A stretch of 64,000 nucleotides of DNA from Microcella pacifica. Lineage in GTDB: Bacteria > Actinomycetota > Actinomycetes > Actinomycetales > Microbacteriaceae. A program made the translations under genes and the position numbers. This document shows positions 15,698 to 24,229 of the stretch, piece by piece (position 1 is the stretch's first letter; each line of letters opens with the position of its first letter). The notes under the pieces were generated by a model. It made no database searches. It had not been told where the DNA came from and saw only the letters and a list, made by a program, of their open reading frames with translations. The stretch spans positions 27,417 through 91,416 of the forward strand of contig NZ_VIKT02000012.1 in assembly GCF_009371975.2 (NCBI RefSeq), in the 5' to 3' direction.

Positions 15698-16612
15698 CTA
15701 GTACTGCCAGGGGAAGGGTGCCCAGTCGGGGGCGCGCTTCTCGAGGAAGGCGTCGCGGCCCTCGACGGCCTCGTCGGTGCCGTAGGCGAGCCGCGTGGCC
15801 TCGCCCGCGAAGAGCTGCTGGCCGACCATTCCGTCGTCGGTGAGGTTCATGGCGTACTTGAGCATGCGGATGGCCGTCGGGCTCTTCGTGAGGATCGTCT
15901 CGGCCCAGTCGAGCGCCTCCGCCTCGAGGGAGGCGTGCGGCACGACGGCGTTGACCGTTCCCATCTCGTAGGCGCGCTGCGCGTCGTACTCGCGCGCGAG
16001 GAAGAAGATCTCGCGCGCCACCTTCTGGCCGACCTGCTTCGCGAGGTAGGCGCTGCCGTAGCCGGCGTCGAACGAGCCGACGTCGGCGTCGGTCTGCTTG
16101 AAGCGCGCGTGCTCGGCGCTCGCGAGGGTCAGGTCGCACACGACGTGCAGCGAGTGCCCGCCACCTGCCGCCCACCCGGGCACGACAGCGATGACGACCT
16201 TCGGCATGAAGCGGATCAACCGCTGCACCTCGAGGATGTGCAGCCTCGACGCCTTGCCAGCGTCGACCGTGTCGGCCGTCTCACCCTCGGCATACTGATA
16301 CCCGCCGCGCCCGCGGATGCGCTGGTCTCCGCCCGAGCAGAACGCCCAGCCGCCATCCTTGGCGCTCGGCCCGTTGCCGGTGAGCAGCACGACCCCCACG
16401 CGAGGGTTCTGGCGCGCGTCGTCGAGAGCGCGGTAGAGCTCGTCGACCGTGTGCGGGCGAAAAGCGTTGCGCACCTCAGGCCGGTCGAGCGCGATGCGCG
16501 CCACGCGCCCCGTCGTGTCGAGGTGGTACGTGAGGTCGGTGAGGTCGTCGAAGCCCGGCGCGACCCTCCAGCGGGCGGCGTCGAACAGTTCGGAGACGTG
16601 CGGCTCGGCCAT
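15698..16612 (-). CDS. menB: 1,4-dihydroxy-2-naphthoyl-CoA synthase
   Basis: A 304-residue crotonase-superfamily enzyme that closes the second ring of the naphthoquinol. Family marks are RPEVRNAFRPHTVDEL near 44-59, GWAFCSGGDQRIRG (oxyanion and substrate region), VPGWAAGGGHSLHVVCDL, KQTDADVGSFDAGYGS and the C-terminal FLEKRAPDWAPFPW. The length is normal. The ATG at 16612 is followed by MAEPHVSELFDAARW. It diverges from menC across a 120-bp gap containing a 15-bp inverted repeat, so the two genes may be controlled together. Confidence 0.94.
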   Translation of the reverse strand: MAEPHVSELFDAARWRVAPGFDDLTDLTYHLDTTGRVARIALDRPEVRNAFRPHTVDELYRALDDARQNPRVGVVLLTGNGPSAKDGGWAFCSGGDQRIRGRGGYQYAEGETADTVDAGKASRLHILEVQRLIRFMPKVVIAVVPGWAAGGGHSLHVVCDLTLASAEHARFKQTDADVGSFDAGYGSAYLAKQVGQKVAREIFFLAREYDAQRAYEMGTVNAVVPHASLEAEALDWAETILTKSPTAIRMLKYAMNLTDDGMVGQQLFAGEATRLAYGTDEAVEGRDAFLEKRAPDWAPFPWQY

Positions 16613-16636
16613 GCCGCGAGCCTACCCGCGCACCCG

Positions 16637-16712
16637 GTTCGCAACTCAGGCAGAGCCCACCGGACGACTGTGTTCACGGGTCACTTCTGCGCGTACAGCC
16701 TGAGTTGCGAAC
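16637..16712. repeat. 15-bp perfect inverted repeat between menB and menC
   Basis: Arms GTTCGCAACTCAGGC (16637-16651) and GCCTGAGTTGCGAAC (16698-16712) are exact reverse complements 46 bp apart. They span the shared promoter region of the divergent menB and menC genes. The wide spacing suits a looping operator or a dispersed repeat rather than a terminator. The arm resembles that of the repeat at 1202-1269. Confidence 0.65.
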
Positions 16713-16732
16713 AGAAGCGGCAGACTGGGGCG

Positions 16733-17731
16733 ATGGATGCTCTGCCCGAGCTCGACGACGTGCTGAGCCGCTCCCACGTCGTGAGCGTGCCGCTCACCAC
16801 GCGGTTCCGCGTCGTGCAGCACCGTGAGGCCGTGCTGCTCGACGGCCCGGCGGGGTGGAGCGAGTTCGCGCCCTTCCTCGAATACTCAGATGCCGAGGCC
16901 AGCACGTGGCTCGCCGCGGCCCTCGACTTCGGCTGGCGAGAGTCGCGGGCTCCAGCGCTGCGGCAGAGCATCCCGGTCAATGCCACGCTGCCCGCCGTGC
17001 CGCTCGATCAGATCGCGGGCGTCCTGAGCCGCTTCGGCGATTGCCGCACCGTGAAGATCAAGGTTGCCGAACCGGGCGAGAGCCTCGCCGACGACGTCGC
17101 CCGGGTGCGCGAGACGCGGCGGCTCATCGGCGCTGCCGGGCGCATCCGCCTCGACGCGAACGGCGCGTGGAACCTCGACGAGGCCGAGCACGCCGTGCGC
17201 GAGCTCGAGCAGTTCGACCTCGAATACGTCGAGCAGCCGTGCGCGAGCGTGCCCGAACTCGCCGAGCTGCGGCGGCGCATCCACCGCATCGACGTTCTCG
17301 TGGCCGCCGACGAGAGCGTGCGCAAGGCCGCTGATCCCCTCGCGGTAGCACGCGCCGAGGCCGCCGACCTGCTCGTCATCAAGGCGGCCCCGCTCGGGGG
17401 CGTCGACCGCGCGCTGCGCATCGTCGCCGAGGCCGGGCTGCCCGCGGTGGTCTCGAGCGCCCTCGACACGAGCGTGGGTCACGCGATGGGTGCGGCCCTG
17501 GCCGCGCGACTGCCGAGCCTCGAGTTCGACTGCGGGCTCGGCACCGGCGCGCTGCTCGCCGACGACATCGCCAACCCGCGCATCGTGCCCGTGAACGGTG
17601 CGATCGGCGTGGGCCGGGCATCCCTCGATGCGGATGCTCTGACTCGCCTTTCCGCGCCCGCCGACCGCACCGCCTGGTGGCGCGAGCGCCTCACGCGCTG
17701 CCACGCCGTGCTCGCCACCGCACCTCGCTAG
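16733..17731 (+). CDS. menC: o-Succinylbenzoate synthase
   Basis: A 332-residue enolase-superfamily dehydratase. It has the catalytic KxK lysines in VKIKVAEPGES, metal ligands in RLDANGAWN (Asp), EYVEQP (Glu) and AADESVRK (Asp), and the second catalytic lysine in LLVIKAAPLGG. It forms the aromatic ring of o-succinylbenzoate from SHCHC. The ATG at 16733 gives MDALPELDDVLSRSHV; the frame extends upstream only as antisense of menB and menE. With menB, menD, menE, menF, menA and menG nearby, the only classical step not seen is MenH. Confidence 0.9.
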   Translation: MDALPELDDVLSRSHVVSVPLTTRFRVVQHREAVLLDGPAGWSEFAPFLEYSDAEASTWLAAALDFGWRESRAPALRQSIPVNATLPAVPLDQIAGVLSRFGDCRTVKIKVAEPGESLADDVARVRETRRLIGAAGRIRLDANGAWNLDEAEHAVRELEQFDLEYVEQPCASVPELAELRRRIHRIDVLVAADESVRKAADPLAVARAEAADLLVIKAAPLGGVDRALRIVAEAGLPAVVSSALDTSVGHAMGAALAARLPSLEFDCGLGTGALLADDIANPRIVPVNGAIGVGRASLDADALTRLSAPADRTAWWRERLTRCHAVLATAPR

Positions 17732-17812
17732 GCAGAAAGTACCTACCCCGCGCGAGTGGATCGCTCGCTACTCTCGAGTCAGGTCATCGATCCGGGCCTC
17801 GGGAGGTCAACC

Positions 17813-18421
17813 ATGCGTCGTGCAGGATTCGCCGCCACCATCGCCGTCGCCGGAGCGCTCGCGCTCACGGGATGCGGCGCCCCCTCCGGCGACGCCGAGC
17901 CCGACCCGGCGGAGGACGGGGCGGTCGAGGAACCGACCGCCCCGGAGGAGAAGCCGACGGACCCGACCGACCCCGCGTGCCTCGTGGGCGACTGGCGTAT
18001 CGCCGAAGACCAGATGCAGTCGTTCTACGACGCGCTCGCCGCCGACCTCGACGGCGTCTCCTTCGCCATCGACGGGAGCGTCGGGCTCTCGTTCACGGCA
18101 GACGAGTACCGCTACACCTCCGACTTCGTGCTCGATCTCACGATCGACGGCGCCGGCGAGGGTGAAGGCGTCGCGACGGGCGGCCTCGGCGGCACCTACA
18201 CGGCGGAGGACGGCGTCATCACGACGACGCTCGTCGACAACGACCTCTCCGTCATCGTGACGGTGATGGGCCAGACCATCGACGGCTCTGACCTGGCGGG
18301 CGGCCTGCTGCTCTCCGACCCGATCAACGATGCGCCGTTCGACTGCTCGAGCGGCACGCCCGTGCTGCAGTTCGAGACCGGCTCGGGCCGCACGCCCGTC
18401 GCGCTCACACCGGCGAGCTGA
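17813..18421 (+). CDS. Putative lipoprotein of unknown function
   Basis: A 202-residue exported lipoprotein. The signal peptide ends in LALTGC (Cys21), followed by an acidic/proline linker (EEPTAPEEKPTDPTDP). A single domain begins CLVGDWRIAEDQMQSFY and shows alternating beta strands, with a late Cys in APFDCSSGTPVLQFET. The 'C-LVGDW' opening and beta-rich pattern suggest a lipocalin-like or META/HslJ-like sandwich, but I recognise no family with confidence. The start is the ATG at 17813, with GGGAGG nine bases before it. The gene stands alone between menC and a strong hairpin. Confidence 0.7.
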   Translation: MRRAGFAATIAVAGALALTGCGAPSGDAEPDPAEDGAVEEPTAPEEKPTDPTDPACLVGDWRIAEDQMQSFYDALAADLDGVSFAIDGSVGLSFTADEYRYTSDFVLDLTIDGAGEGEGVATGGLGGTYTAEDGVITTTLVDNDLSVIVTVMGQTIDGSDLAGGLLLSDPINDAPFDCSSGTPVLQFETGSGRTPVALTPAS

Positions 18422-18503
18422 CGCCCGCGAGCTGAGCCCGACCCCGCGAGTCTGAGGGGCGACTACAGGCCGCACGGGCCCGGACTACCGCGGGGCACAG
18501 ACT

Positions 18504-18549
18504 CCGCCGCGCCGACACTACTTTTACCGGGGTGGAGCCGGCGCGGCGG
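18504..18549. terminator. Strong hairpin between convergent lipoprotein and ccsB genes
   Basis: CCGCCGCGCCG (18504-18514) pairs exactly with CGGCGCGGCGG (18539-18549) around a 24-nt loop. It lies between two genes that run towards each other, where a bidirectional terminator is expected. The loop contains the only T-run (CTTTTA) in the gap. Confidence 0.5.
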
Positions 18550-18581
18550 ACCACCCGACCGCGCGCCCCTAGATAGCGCGC

Positions 18582-19541
18582 CTACAGCCCCGAGTACGAG
18601 TGCAGCCCGTTGAAGTACAGGTTGACGATCGAGTAGTTGAAGAGCACGGCGCCGAAGCCGACGATCGCGAGCCACGCCGAGCGGTTGCCCCGCCAGCCCC
18701 GCGTCGCGCGCGCATGGATGTAGCCGGCGAAGAGCGTCCAGATGATGAAGGTCCAGACCTCCTTGGTGTCCCAGCCCCAGTACCGACCCCAGGCGCGCTC
18801 GGCCCAGATGGCGCCGGCGATGAGCGTGAATGTCCAGAACACGAAGCCGACGACCGTCACCCGGTAGGCGAGCGATTCGAGAACGGATGCGCCGGGCAAC
18901 GTGTCGAGGAAACGCAGGCCCGCACTCTCGCGGGCCTCACGCCGCGCCTGCATCAGCTGCATGATGGAGAGCCCGGCACCGATCGCGAAGAATGCGGTAG
19001 CCAGGGCAGCGACGAGAACATGGATGACGAGCCACGCCGACTGCAGTGCGGGCGGAGTGGGGACAACATCCACGTAAAAGTTGACGGTGACGATCCCCAG
19101 CGAGAGCACGACGAACCCCGTGATGTAGGCGCCAAGATAGCGGAGGTCTTTCCACAGTTGCACGGCGACGAAAGTACCCATCATGACGACGGTGGCGGTG
19201 AGACCAAACTCGAACATGTTCGTCCACGGCACGCGCTCCGCAGCGAAGCCGCGCGTGAGGACGGCGGCAGCGTGCAGCACGAACCCGAGGATCGAGAGGG
19301 CGAGGCCCGCTCGCTCGTACCTGGTTGCTCCGCCCGACTGGAGCGGAGCAACCGGACGTTCGAGGACGCTGGTCATGCTCGAGGAGTTCACAGCCGCCTG
19401 CTGCGCCCGCGCGGCTACCGGCTCGGCGCGCTGGGCAGACCTCTTGGCCAGATCGAGCGTGAAGAGGATGAAGGCGACCGTGTAGACGCCCATGGCCGAA
19501 TACACGGCGACGAGGGAGTAGGCAACGAGATTGTCCATCAC
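18582..19541 (-). CDS. ccsB: Cytochrome c synthase subunit CcsB/ResC (CcsA-type)
   Basis: A 319-residue integral membrane protein of the system II haem-attachment complex. It has about eight helices and the tryptophan-rich WWD-type signature RYWGWDTKEVWTFIIW, with haem-ligand histidines in YIHARATRG and VIHVLVAA. It works with ResB to export haem and attach it to apocytochrome c. In related actinobacteria this gene directly follows resB. Here resB ends 16.4 kb away on the same strand, with the metal/thiol region between. The gene therefore needs its own promoter in the 106 bp upstream. By eye the 5' third is less GC-rich than the 3' part. Confidence 0.92.
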   Translation of the reverse strand: MMDNLVAYSLVAVYSAMGVYTVAFILFTLDLAKRSAQRAEPVAARAQQAAVNSSSMTSVLERPVAPLQSGGATRYERAGLALSILGFVLHAAAVLTRGFAAERVPWTNMFEFGLTATVVMMGTFVAVQLWKDLRYLGAYITGFVVLSLGIVTVNFYVDVVPTPPALQSAWLVIHVLVAALATAFFAIGAGLSIMQLMQARREARESAGLRFLDTLPGASVLESLAYRVTVVGFVFWTFTLIAGAIWAERAWGRYWGWDTKEVWTFIIWTLFAGYIHARATRGWRGNRSAWLAIVGFGAVLFNYSIVNLYFNGLHSYSGL

Positions 19542-19647
19542 AACCTCATCGTACGATGTGCAGCTGTGAGGCGCCGCCTCGCCGCTGCTCCTCGATCAGG
19601 GGCCTCCGGCCCATACATCTCCTAGCTGCCCTCTCGATGCTGAGGGC

Positions 19648-20370
19648 ATGCCCCGAAAAACTCGGCCCGTGAAGTCCGCCCGCCGCAAGAAGTCGCCCGT
19701 GTCGCCGCGCGCCGCACAACTCATCGCGGTCGGCGTGGCGCTCGCCTTCATCGCGATCATCGTCGCGATCGTCGTTTCGAGTCTCAACCGGGCGGAGCCG
19801 CAAGCATTGCCGACAGTTGCGCCGAGCGACGCAGGCGAACTGTTGCGGGAGAACCCGCACCTGCTCTCGGACGTGGCGCCGCAGGACGCGGATGCTGTGC
19901 TCGTCGAGTTCGTCGACTTCCAATGCCCCGCCTGCGCTACGGCGAGCCCCATCGTTCAGCAGGTGGCCGACGAGTACGGCGACCGCCTCGCCGTCGTCGT
20001 GCGCAATCTACCGCTCACGAGTATTCACCCGCACGCTGTGGAAGCTGCGGTTGCCGCCGAGGCCGCTGCCGCACAAGGGGAATTCGCGGCAATGTACAAG
20101 GAGTTGTTTGCGACGCATCAGGAGTGGAGTTCGGCTCGCGGCGATCAGTCCGACACGTTCCGTGACCTGGCCGAACAGCTCGGCCTTGACATGGACGAGT
20201 ACGACCGCGTCGCCGACGACCCCGCGACGCGAGAGCGAATTGCACTCGACCAGGCAGACGCCTTCGCGCTCGGGGCAACAGGCACCCCAAGCTTTTTCCT
20301 CGACGGCGAACTCGTTCAGCTCAACTCTTTTGACGACCTGCGTGCTGCTGTCGAATCCGCGCTCCAGTAG
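19648..20370 (+). CDS. Membrane-anchored DsbA-family thiol oxidoreductase (copy 1)
   Basis: A 240-residue protein. A basic N terminus is followed by one transmembrane helix (about 22-46), then an extracytoplasmic DsbA-like domain. The active site FQCPAC is at 91-96, with the helical insertion and cis-Pro loop ATGTPSFFLDG. It should oxidise or isomerise exported proteins. The C terminus (QLNSFDDLRAAVESAL) matches that of the second DsbA-like protein at 23452-24102, so the two are paralogues. A VKOR gene at 26479 could reoxidise both. It diverges from ccsB, 106 bp away. Confidence 0.85.
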   Translation: MPRKTRPVKSARRKKSPVSPRAAQLIAVGVALAFIAIIVAIVVSSLNRAEPQALPTVAPSDAGELLRENPHLLSDVAPQDADAVLVEFVDFQCPACATASPIVQQVADEYGDRLAVVVRNLPLTSIHPHAVEAAVAAEAAAAQGEFAAMYKELFATHQEWSSARGDQSDTFRDLAEQLGLDMDEYDRVADDPATRERIALDQADAFALGATGTPSFFLDGELVQLNSFDDLRAAVESALQ

Positions 20371-20391
20371 AGCGCAACGGGTCGAAAAGCG

Positions 20392-21972
20392 TCATCGCGA
20401 CGCGCCTGACACATCGCTCACGCCGCTTCGCGCATCGCCATCGGTCCGGGCTCGTCGCTGCACAACACCGTTCCTCGACCATGCCAGGAGGAGGACGCCG
20501 ACGCCGAGACCGGCCGCGGCGAGCTCGAACCATCCGCCGGCGGCAGCAGCAGGCGTCAGGCCCTCGAAGAGCTCGACCTCCGCGACGATGCTCCCTGGTT
20601 CGTGCCAGGGAAGTTGAGCCAGTGTGCGCCCGTCAGGGCCAATGATGGCCGTGAGGCCGACGGTCGAAACATTGACCACCGTGCGACCCAGCTCGATAGC
20701 GCGAGCCCGAGCAATGGCCAACTGTTGCGCACTCTGGTCGGTGCGACCGAAGTCGGCATTGTTGGAGGCCGAGAAGATGACCTGCGCACCCTCCAGCACC
20801 GAGTCTCGGAGCACGGTGTCGTCGGCGATGTCGAAACAGATATTGATGCCCGTGGGCACTCCATCGACAGTGAAGATGGCATCGGCCGACCCCGGCGTGT
20901 AGTCCCGCGCTACCAGGTCGATAAGATCGGGGGCCAACGGTCGCCAGAATTCACGATCCGGCACGTACTCACCGAATGGAACGGGGTGGCGCTTGTCGTA
21001 GAAGTCGACTGCTCCCGAGCCTTGCTGCCACAGAATCTGCGTGTTGTAGGTGAGTCCCCCGCGCTCGGTGACGGCCCAACCGATCAGCGGTGCGCCCGCT
21101 TGCCGCGATACCCGGTCGAAAACGGCGGCGGTTCGCGCATCGTCAAGCGGGCTGCGGTCCGTCGAGCCTTCCGGCCAGACGATCACGTCCAGATCGCGAT
21201 CCAGCACGGGAAGCGTCGCCTCGTACTGCGCGGCCAAGAGCGCGCCGTCGTTGCGGTCGTCAAAGTATCCCGCCGGTCCGTTCCCCTGAATCGCCGCGAC
21301 GCGCATGCTGCCGGTGGACGACATCGGCCATGTCGGTATGGCGACGAGCACCGCAGTCAGGAGCGCTGGTACCACGGCGTCACCCCAGCGGGCAGGCGAG
21401 AACGGGCTCAACATCTCGACGACGAGCGCCACGAGCGCCACCATGAGGAAGCTCACTCCCGACAGCCCGACCCACGAGAGCAAATCGCTGAACGGGCTCT
21501 CCGACTGCGACATGGCTAGCCGTCCCCAAGAAAAACCGCCATACGGCCACGTGCTGGCGACCATTTCGCGAAGAACCCACAAACCGGCGATGGCCGAGGG
21601 CACCAGGTACCGAGCATGACTATTCGCACCAGACGTCGGAAGCCATCTGTACGCCAGAGAGATGAGGAGACACCCCAGCGCGAACAGCGCCGCCTGCAGG
21701 GCGACGAGAGCCCCCATCGGCAACGGGCCGAGGAAGAGAGAAGCCCATTGAATCAACGCAAGATAGAAGGTTGCGCCGGCCACGAATCCCACGAGCAGGG
21801 CACCACCTGCGCTTCGCCCGATAAGGGCAACAAGCAGAAGACCGACCCCGATAAACGGAAGCGGCCACATGCCACGATCCGGGAAGCCGGCGTCGAGAAG
21901 CAGGCCCGCTCCCGAAGCAAGGGGAAGGGCGAGCCACAGCGGAATCATCCGGCCGCGTGCATGGGCTTCCAT
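20392..21972 (-). CDS. lnt: Apolipoprotein N-acyltransferase
   Basis: A 526-residue protein with about six to seven N-terminal helices followed by a nitrilase-type domain. The catalytic triad is visible: Glu in VIVWPEGSTD, Lys in YDKRHPVPFGEYVP and Cys in GINICFDIADD. A final helix and a short tail end the protein. It would N-acylate the lipid-modified cysteine of lipoproteins at the outer face of the membrane. The ATG at 21972 shares one base with the stop of the DUF6804 gene upstream (TGATG), so translation is coupled. Several lipoproteins are encoded nearby, but as an extra gene in a mobile-looking region it may not be the genome's only Lnt. Confidence 0.88.
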   Translation of the reverse strand: MEAHARGRMIPLWLALPLASGAGLLLDAGFPDRGMWPLPFIGVGLLLVALIGRSAGGALLVGFVAGATFYLALIQWASLFLGPLPMGALVALQAALFALGCLLISLAYRWLPTSGANSHARYLVPSAIAGLWVLREMVASTWPYGGFSWGRLAMSQSESPFSDLLSWVGLSGVSFLMVALVALVVEMLSPFSPARWGDAVVPALLTAVLVAIPTWPMSSTGSMRVAAIQGNGPAGYFDDRNDGALLAAQYEATLPVLDRDLDVIVWPEGSTDRSPLDDARTAAVFDRVSRQAGAPLIGWAVTERGGLTYNTQILWQQGSGAVDFYDKRHPVPFGEYVPDREFWRPLAPDLIDLVARDYTPGSADAIFTVDGVPTGINICFDIADDTVLRDSVLEGAQVIFSASNNADFGRTDQSAQQLAIARARAIELGRTVVNVSTVGLTAIIGPDGRTLAQLPWHEPGSIVAEVELFEGLTPAAAAGGWFELAAAGLGVGVLLLAWSRNGVVQRRARTDGDARSGVSDVSGASR

Positions 21973-22349
21973 CAGGGTGCGCCGGGGGTGTCGACACCTG
22001 ACTCAGCCCGTGGAGAAACCTTGAAGAAGGCGGCGACGACGAGGAAGCCGAGGGCGGCGAGATACTGAGCGGCAACCCCCCAGATGCCAGCGAACGGAAT
22101 GGGGAAGGCCGGATTCCACAGCACCGCGATAGCCAGCAGGATCGGCAACCACCACCAGTGTCGAGCTTCGACAGCGAACCAAGCGATGATGAGGGCCATG
22201 ATCGCCAGAACGTATCGAATCGGCATGAACGCTTCCGTGCCGACGAGCGCTAGCCCCGCCAGTGCGACGATGGCGGCGAGAAGTCCAGGCACCAGAGCCG
22301 GGCGCCGGTACACCGGTCGAGGGGGGTGAGCATCGACGCTTCGCCTCAT
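21972..22349 (-). CDS. Small membrane protein (DUF6804-like)
   Basis: A 125-residue protein with four likely helices: about 19-38, 43-60, 67-81 and 86-108. The core WWWLPILLAIAVLWNPAFPI resembles the 'W-NP-hydrophobic' signature of DUF6804 proteins. No function is known. It overlaps ctaG upstream by four bases (ATGA) and lnt downstream by one. The three are therefore one translational unit. Confidence 0.65.
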   Translation of the reverse strand: MRRSVDAHPPRPVYRRPALVPGLLAAIVALAGLALVGTEAFMPIRYVLAIMALIIAWFAVEARHWWWLPILLAIAVLWNPAFPIPFAGIWGVAAQYLAALGFLVVAAFFKVSPRAESGVDTPGAP

Positions 22350-23347
22350 GCTGTGGGGTCTCCGTCCGCCGCGACATCGCGGTTCCGTCGCGCCTGCGTC
22401 CCATGATCGCGTTGCCCCAGGCGCGCGAGGTAGTCGTTGTAGGCCTCGAGCCCGGGGGCACCCTCCTGGTCGGCGCGCACGTCGGCGGCAGCGGCTCGCG
22501 ACGTATCGTCGCGATGCCAGCGGTGCAGGATATAGATCAGGAGGAGAACGGTAGGAGCTTCACCATAGGACCACGCCAGTCCACCCGCGACCCCTTGATC
22601 CGCCAGGGGATCAACGCCGAGCGTCTGAGGCGGATTCGCAAAGTAATCCAGGACCAGAGAAGGGCTCATCATGAGGAGCACTCCGAAAAAGGCGTGTAGG
22701 GCTACCTCGGCCGCAAGATCGAGCGCTCGCGCCGGATAAGACATCCGAATGGGCAGGGGATCACTGCTCAGGATGGGAATCGTGAACAGCACGCCCGCGG
22801 CGAGAAAGCCGAGCTCGAGGGCAATGTGCCCCCACGGTGTCGAGAGAATGGGATCGGCGAAATTCGCGAGGTACAGGCCGTAGAAGGATAAGAGGAAGAG
22901 GGGCACGGTGAACACGGGATGCAGAAGCCCTCGGCTGACTCGGCTTCGAAGCCCTGCCATTGCGAAGCGCAGGACACCGCGCCCCCAGCCGTGATGCGGT
23001 GTCGCTCTGAGCAAGAGTGTGCCCGGCGAGCCGAGCACGAGCAGTGGCGGAATCAGCATCATGAGGGTCAGTTGCTGGAACATGAAGACGGAGAACATCA
23101 CGTAGCCGTAGCCTTCGACTCCCAACCCCGTCACGAGCACGATCGACAAGCATCCCAGCAGGAAGACGACCGTCCGGCCCACGGACCAGCGTCGACCCGT
23201 TACCCACAGCCGGACAGCACCGACGACGTAGAGCGCGGCGAGCGACAAGCCGACGAGCGGCAGGATCGGTAGGGGCTGCGGATCGAACGCCAGAAACTGC
23301 CCGAGGCTCGGCGGAGCCTCGGGCAGGTTCACCCAGTTTTCAGTCAC
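22346..23347 (-). CDS. CtaG-family cytochrome c oxidase assembly protein (caa3 type)
   Basis: A 333-residue protein with about nine helices, matching the Bacillus/actinobacterial CtaG (caa3_CtaG) family, which is distinct from Cox11-type CtaG. Family features include HMAL-like positions replaced by FMFQQLTLMMLIPPLL, TPHHGWGR, LLSFYGLYLANF, HAFFGVLLMMSP, and a tail EAYNDYLARLGQRD that is also seen at the end of the CopD-CtaG fusion (EEYNAMLRRLANR). It is thought to help copper delivery to the oxidase CuA/CuB sites. It heads the ctaG-DUF6804-lnt unit. Confidence 0.85.
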   Translation of the reverse strand: MTENWVNLPEAPPSLGQFLAFDPQPLPILPLVGLSLAALYVVGAVRLWVTGRRWSVGRTVVFLLGCLSIVLVTGLGVEGYGYVMFSVFMFQQLTLMMLIPPLLVLGSPGTLLLRATPHHGWGRGVLRFAMAGLRSRVSRGLLHPVFTVPLFLLSFYGLYLANFADPILSTPWGHIALELGFLAAGVLFTIPILSSDPLPIRMSYPARALDLAAEVALHAFFGVLLMMSPSLVLDYFANPPQTLGVDPLADQGVAGGLAWSYGEAPTVLLLIYILHRWHRDDTSRAAAADVRADQEGAPGLEAYNDYLARLGQRDHGTQARRNRDVAADGDPTA

Positions 23348-23451
23348 TTCTGATGCTCCTCACGCGTTCGGCGGCTAGCGTCTCGGCTTGCTTTGCTCGT
23401 TGTCCTCGGATTTCCAGCAGCGCGGTCGACGTTGCGTCAGAGACGCTCTCA

Positions 23452-24102
23452 TCAGTTGAGTTCCGCTTCGATGGCATTCTGGAGGTCGTCAAAGGAGTCC
23501 ATTTGAACCATCTGGTCATTGACGAAAAAGGTAGGGGTCGAGGAGACTCCCAGCGAAACTCCCTCGTCGTAGTCTGACTTGACTCGTTGAAGGGTGGCAG
23601 GATCGGCGATCGCCGCGTCATAGTCGGCCATATCGAGTCCTATCTCCTCGGCAAACTGTCGGAAGAGCGGGGCGCGTGACTCCTGCGCCTCACCCCACTC
23701 CGACTGAGTCTGGAACAGACGGCTGTACATCGCCTCCAGCTGCCCCTGTTGTGCGGCGGCTTCCACGGCGACGGCAGCGTTCCTCGAGTTGTAGTGGCTG
23801 GGAAGCGGAAAGTACCGAATCGCGAAGGTCACCTCTCCGGCATATTCGGCGCGGAGGCCCTCCACGACTGGGTAGAAGGCACCACAGGCCTCGCACTCGA
23901 AGTCGAGGAACTCGACTACCGTCACCGCGTCTTCTCCCGCGTCTTGCAAGATGTGGCTGTCCTCAGACAGCGCAGGGGCGGCGGTCGGCGCCGCAACGGG
24001 GCCTGGCTGTTGGTTCTGCGCTATGGCCACGATGACGAACGCGACCACCACGATCACGATCACGCCACTCAAGACGATGGCGACTCTGACGTTTGAATTC
24101 AT
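23452..24102 (-). CDS. Membrane-anchored DsbA-family thiol oxidoreductase (copy 2)
   Basis: A 216-residue protein with a single N-terminal helix (about 7-28), a Pro/Ala linker and a DsbA-like domain. The active site FECEAC is at 68-73 and the cis-Pro loop is VSSTPTFFVND. It is a paralogue of the protein at 19648-20370: both have a H-I/L-L-x-D block before the domain and a SFDDL-containing C terminus. CEAC is an uncommon redox dipeptide that may lower its redox potential. GAGGAG lies upstream of the ATG at 24102. It is probably followed by ctaG transcription, 104 bp downstream. Confidence 0.86.
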   Translation of the reverse strand: MNSNVRVAIVLSGVIVIVVVAFVIVAIAQNQQPGPVAAPTAAPALSEDSHILQDAGEDAVTVVEFLDFECEACGAFYPVVEGLRAEYAGEVTFAIRYFPLPSHYNSRNAAVAVEAAAQQGQLEAMYSRLFQTQSEWGEAQESRAPLFRQFAEEIGLDMADYDAAIADPATLQRVKSDYDEGVSLGVSSTPTFFVNDQMVQMDSFDDLQNAIEAELN

Positions 24103-24229
24103 GTTTGTTCTCCTCTAGAAATGATGGAACACGTGGGCGGGCGCGCACGGCAGTTGCCGTCGCGGCAATGAAGATGAGAGAGCGATGGCGCGGGCTCAGC
24201 GACCGCTGAAGCTCAGACGGCGCCGGGTC

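Noticed and set aside
14159..16732. Very long plus-strand open frame (over 850 codons) upstream of menC
   Set aside because: It is the antisense of menA, menE and menB, rich in Arg/Ala/Gly, with no motifs; only the menC part from 16733 is real.
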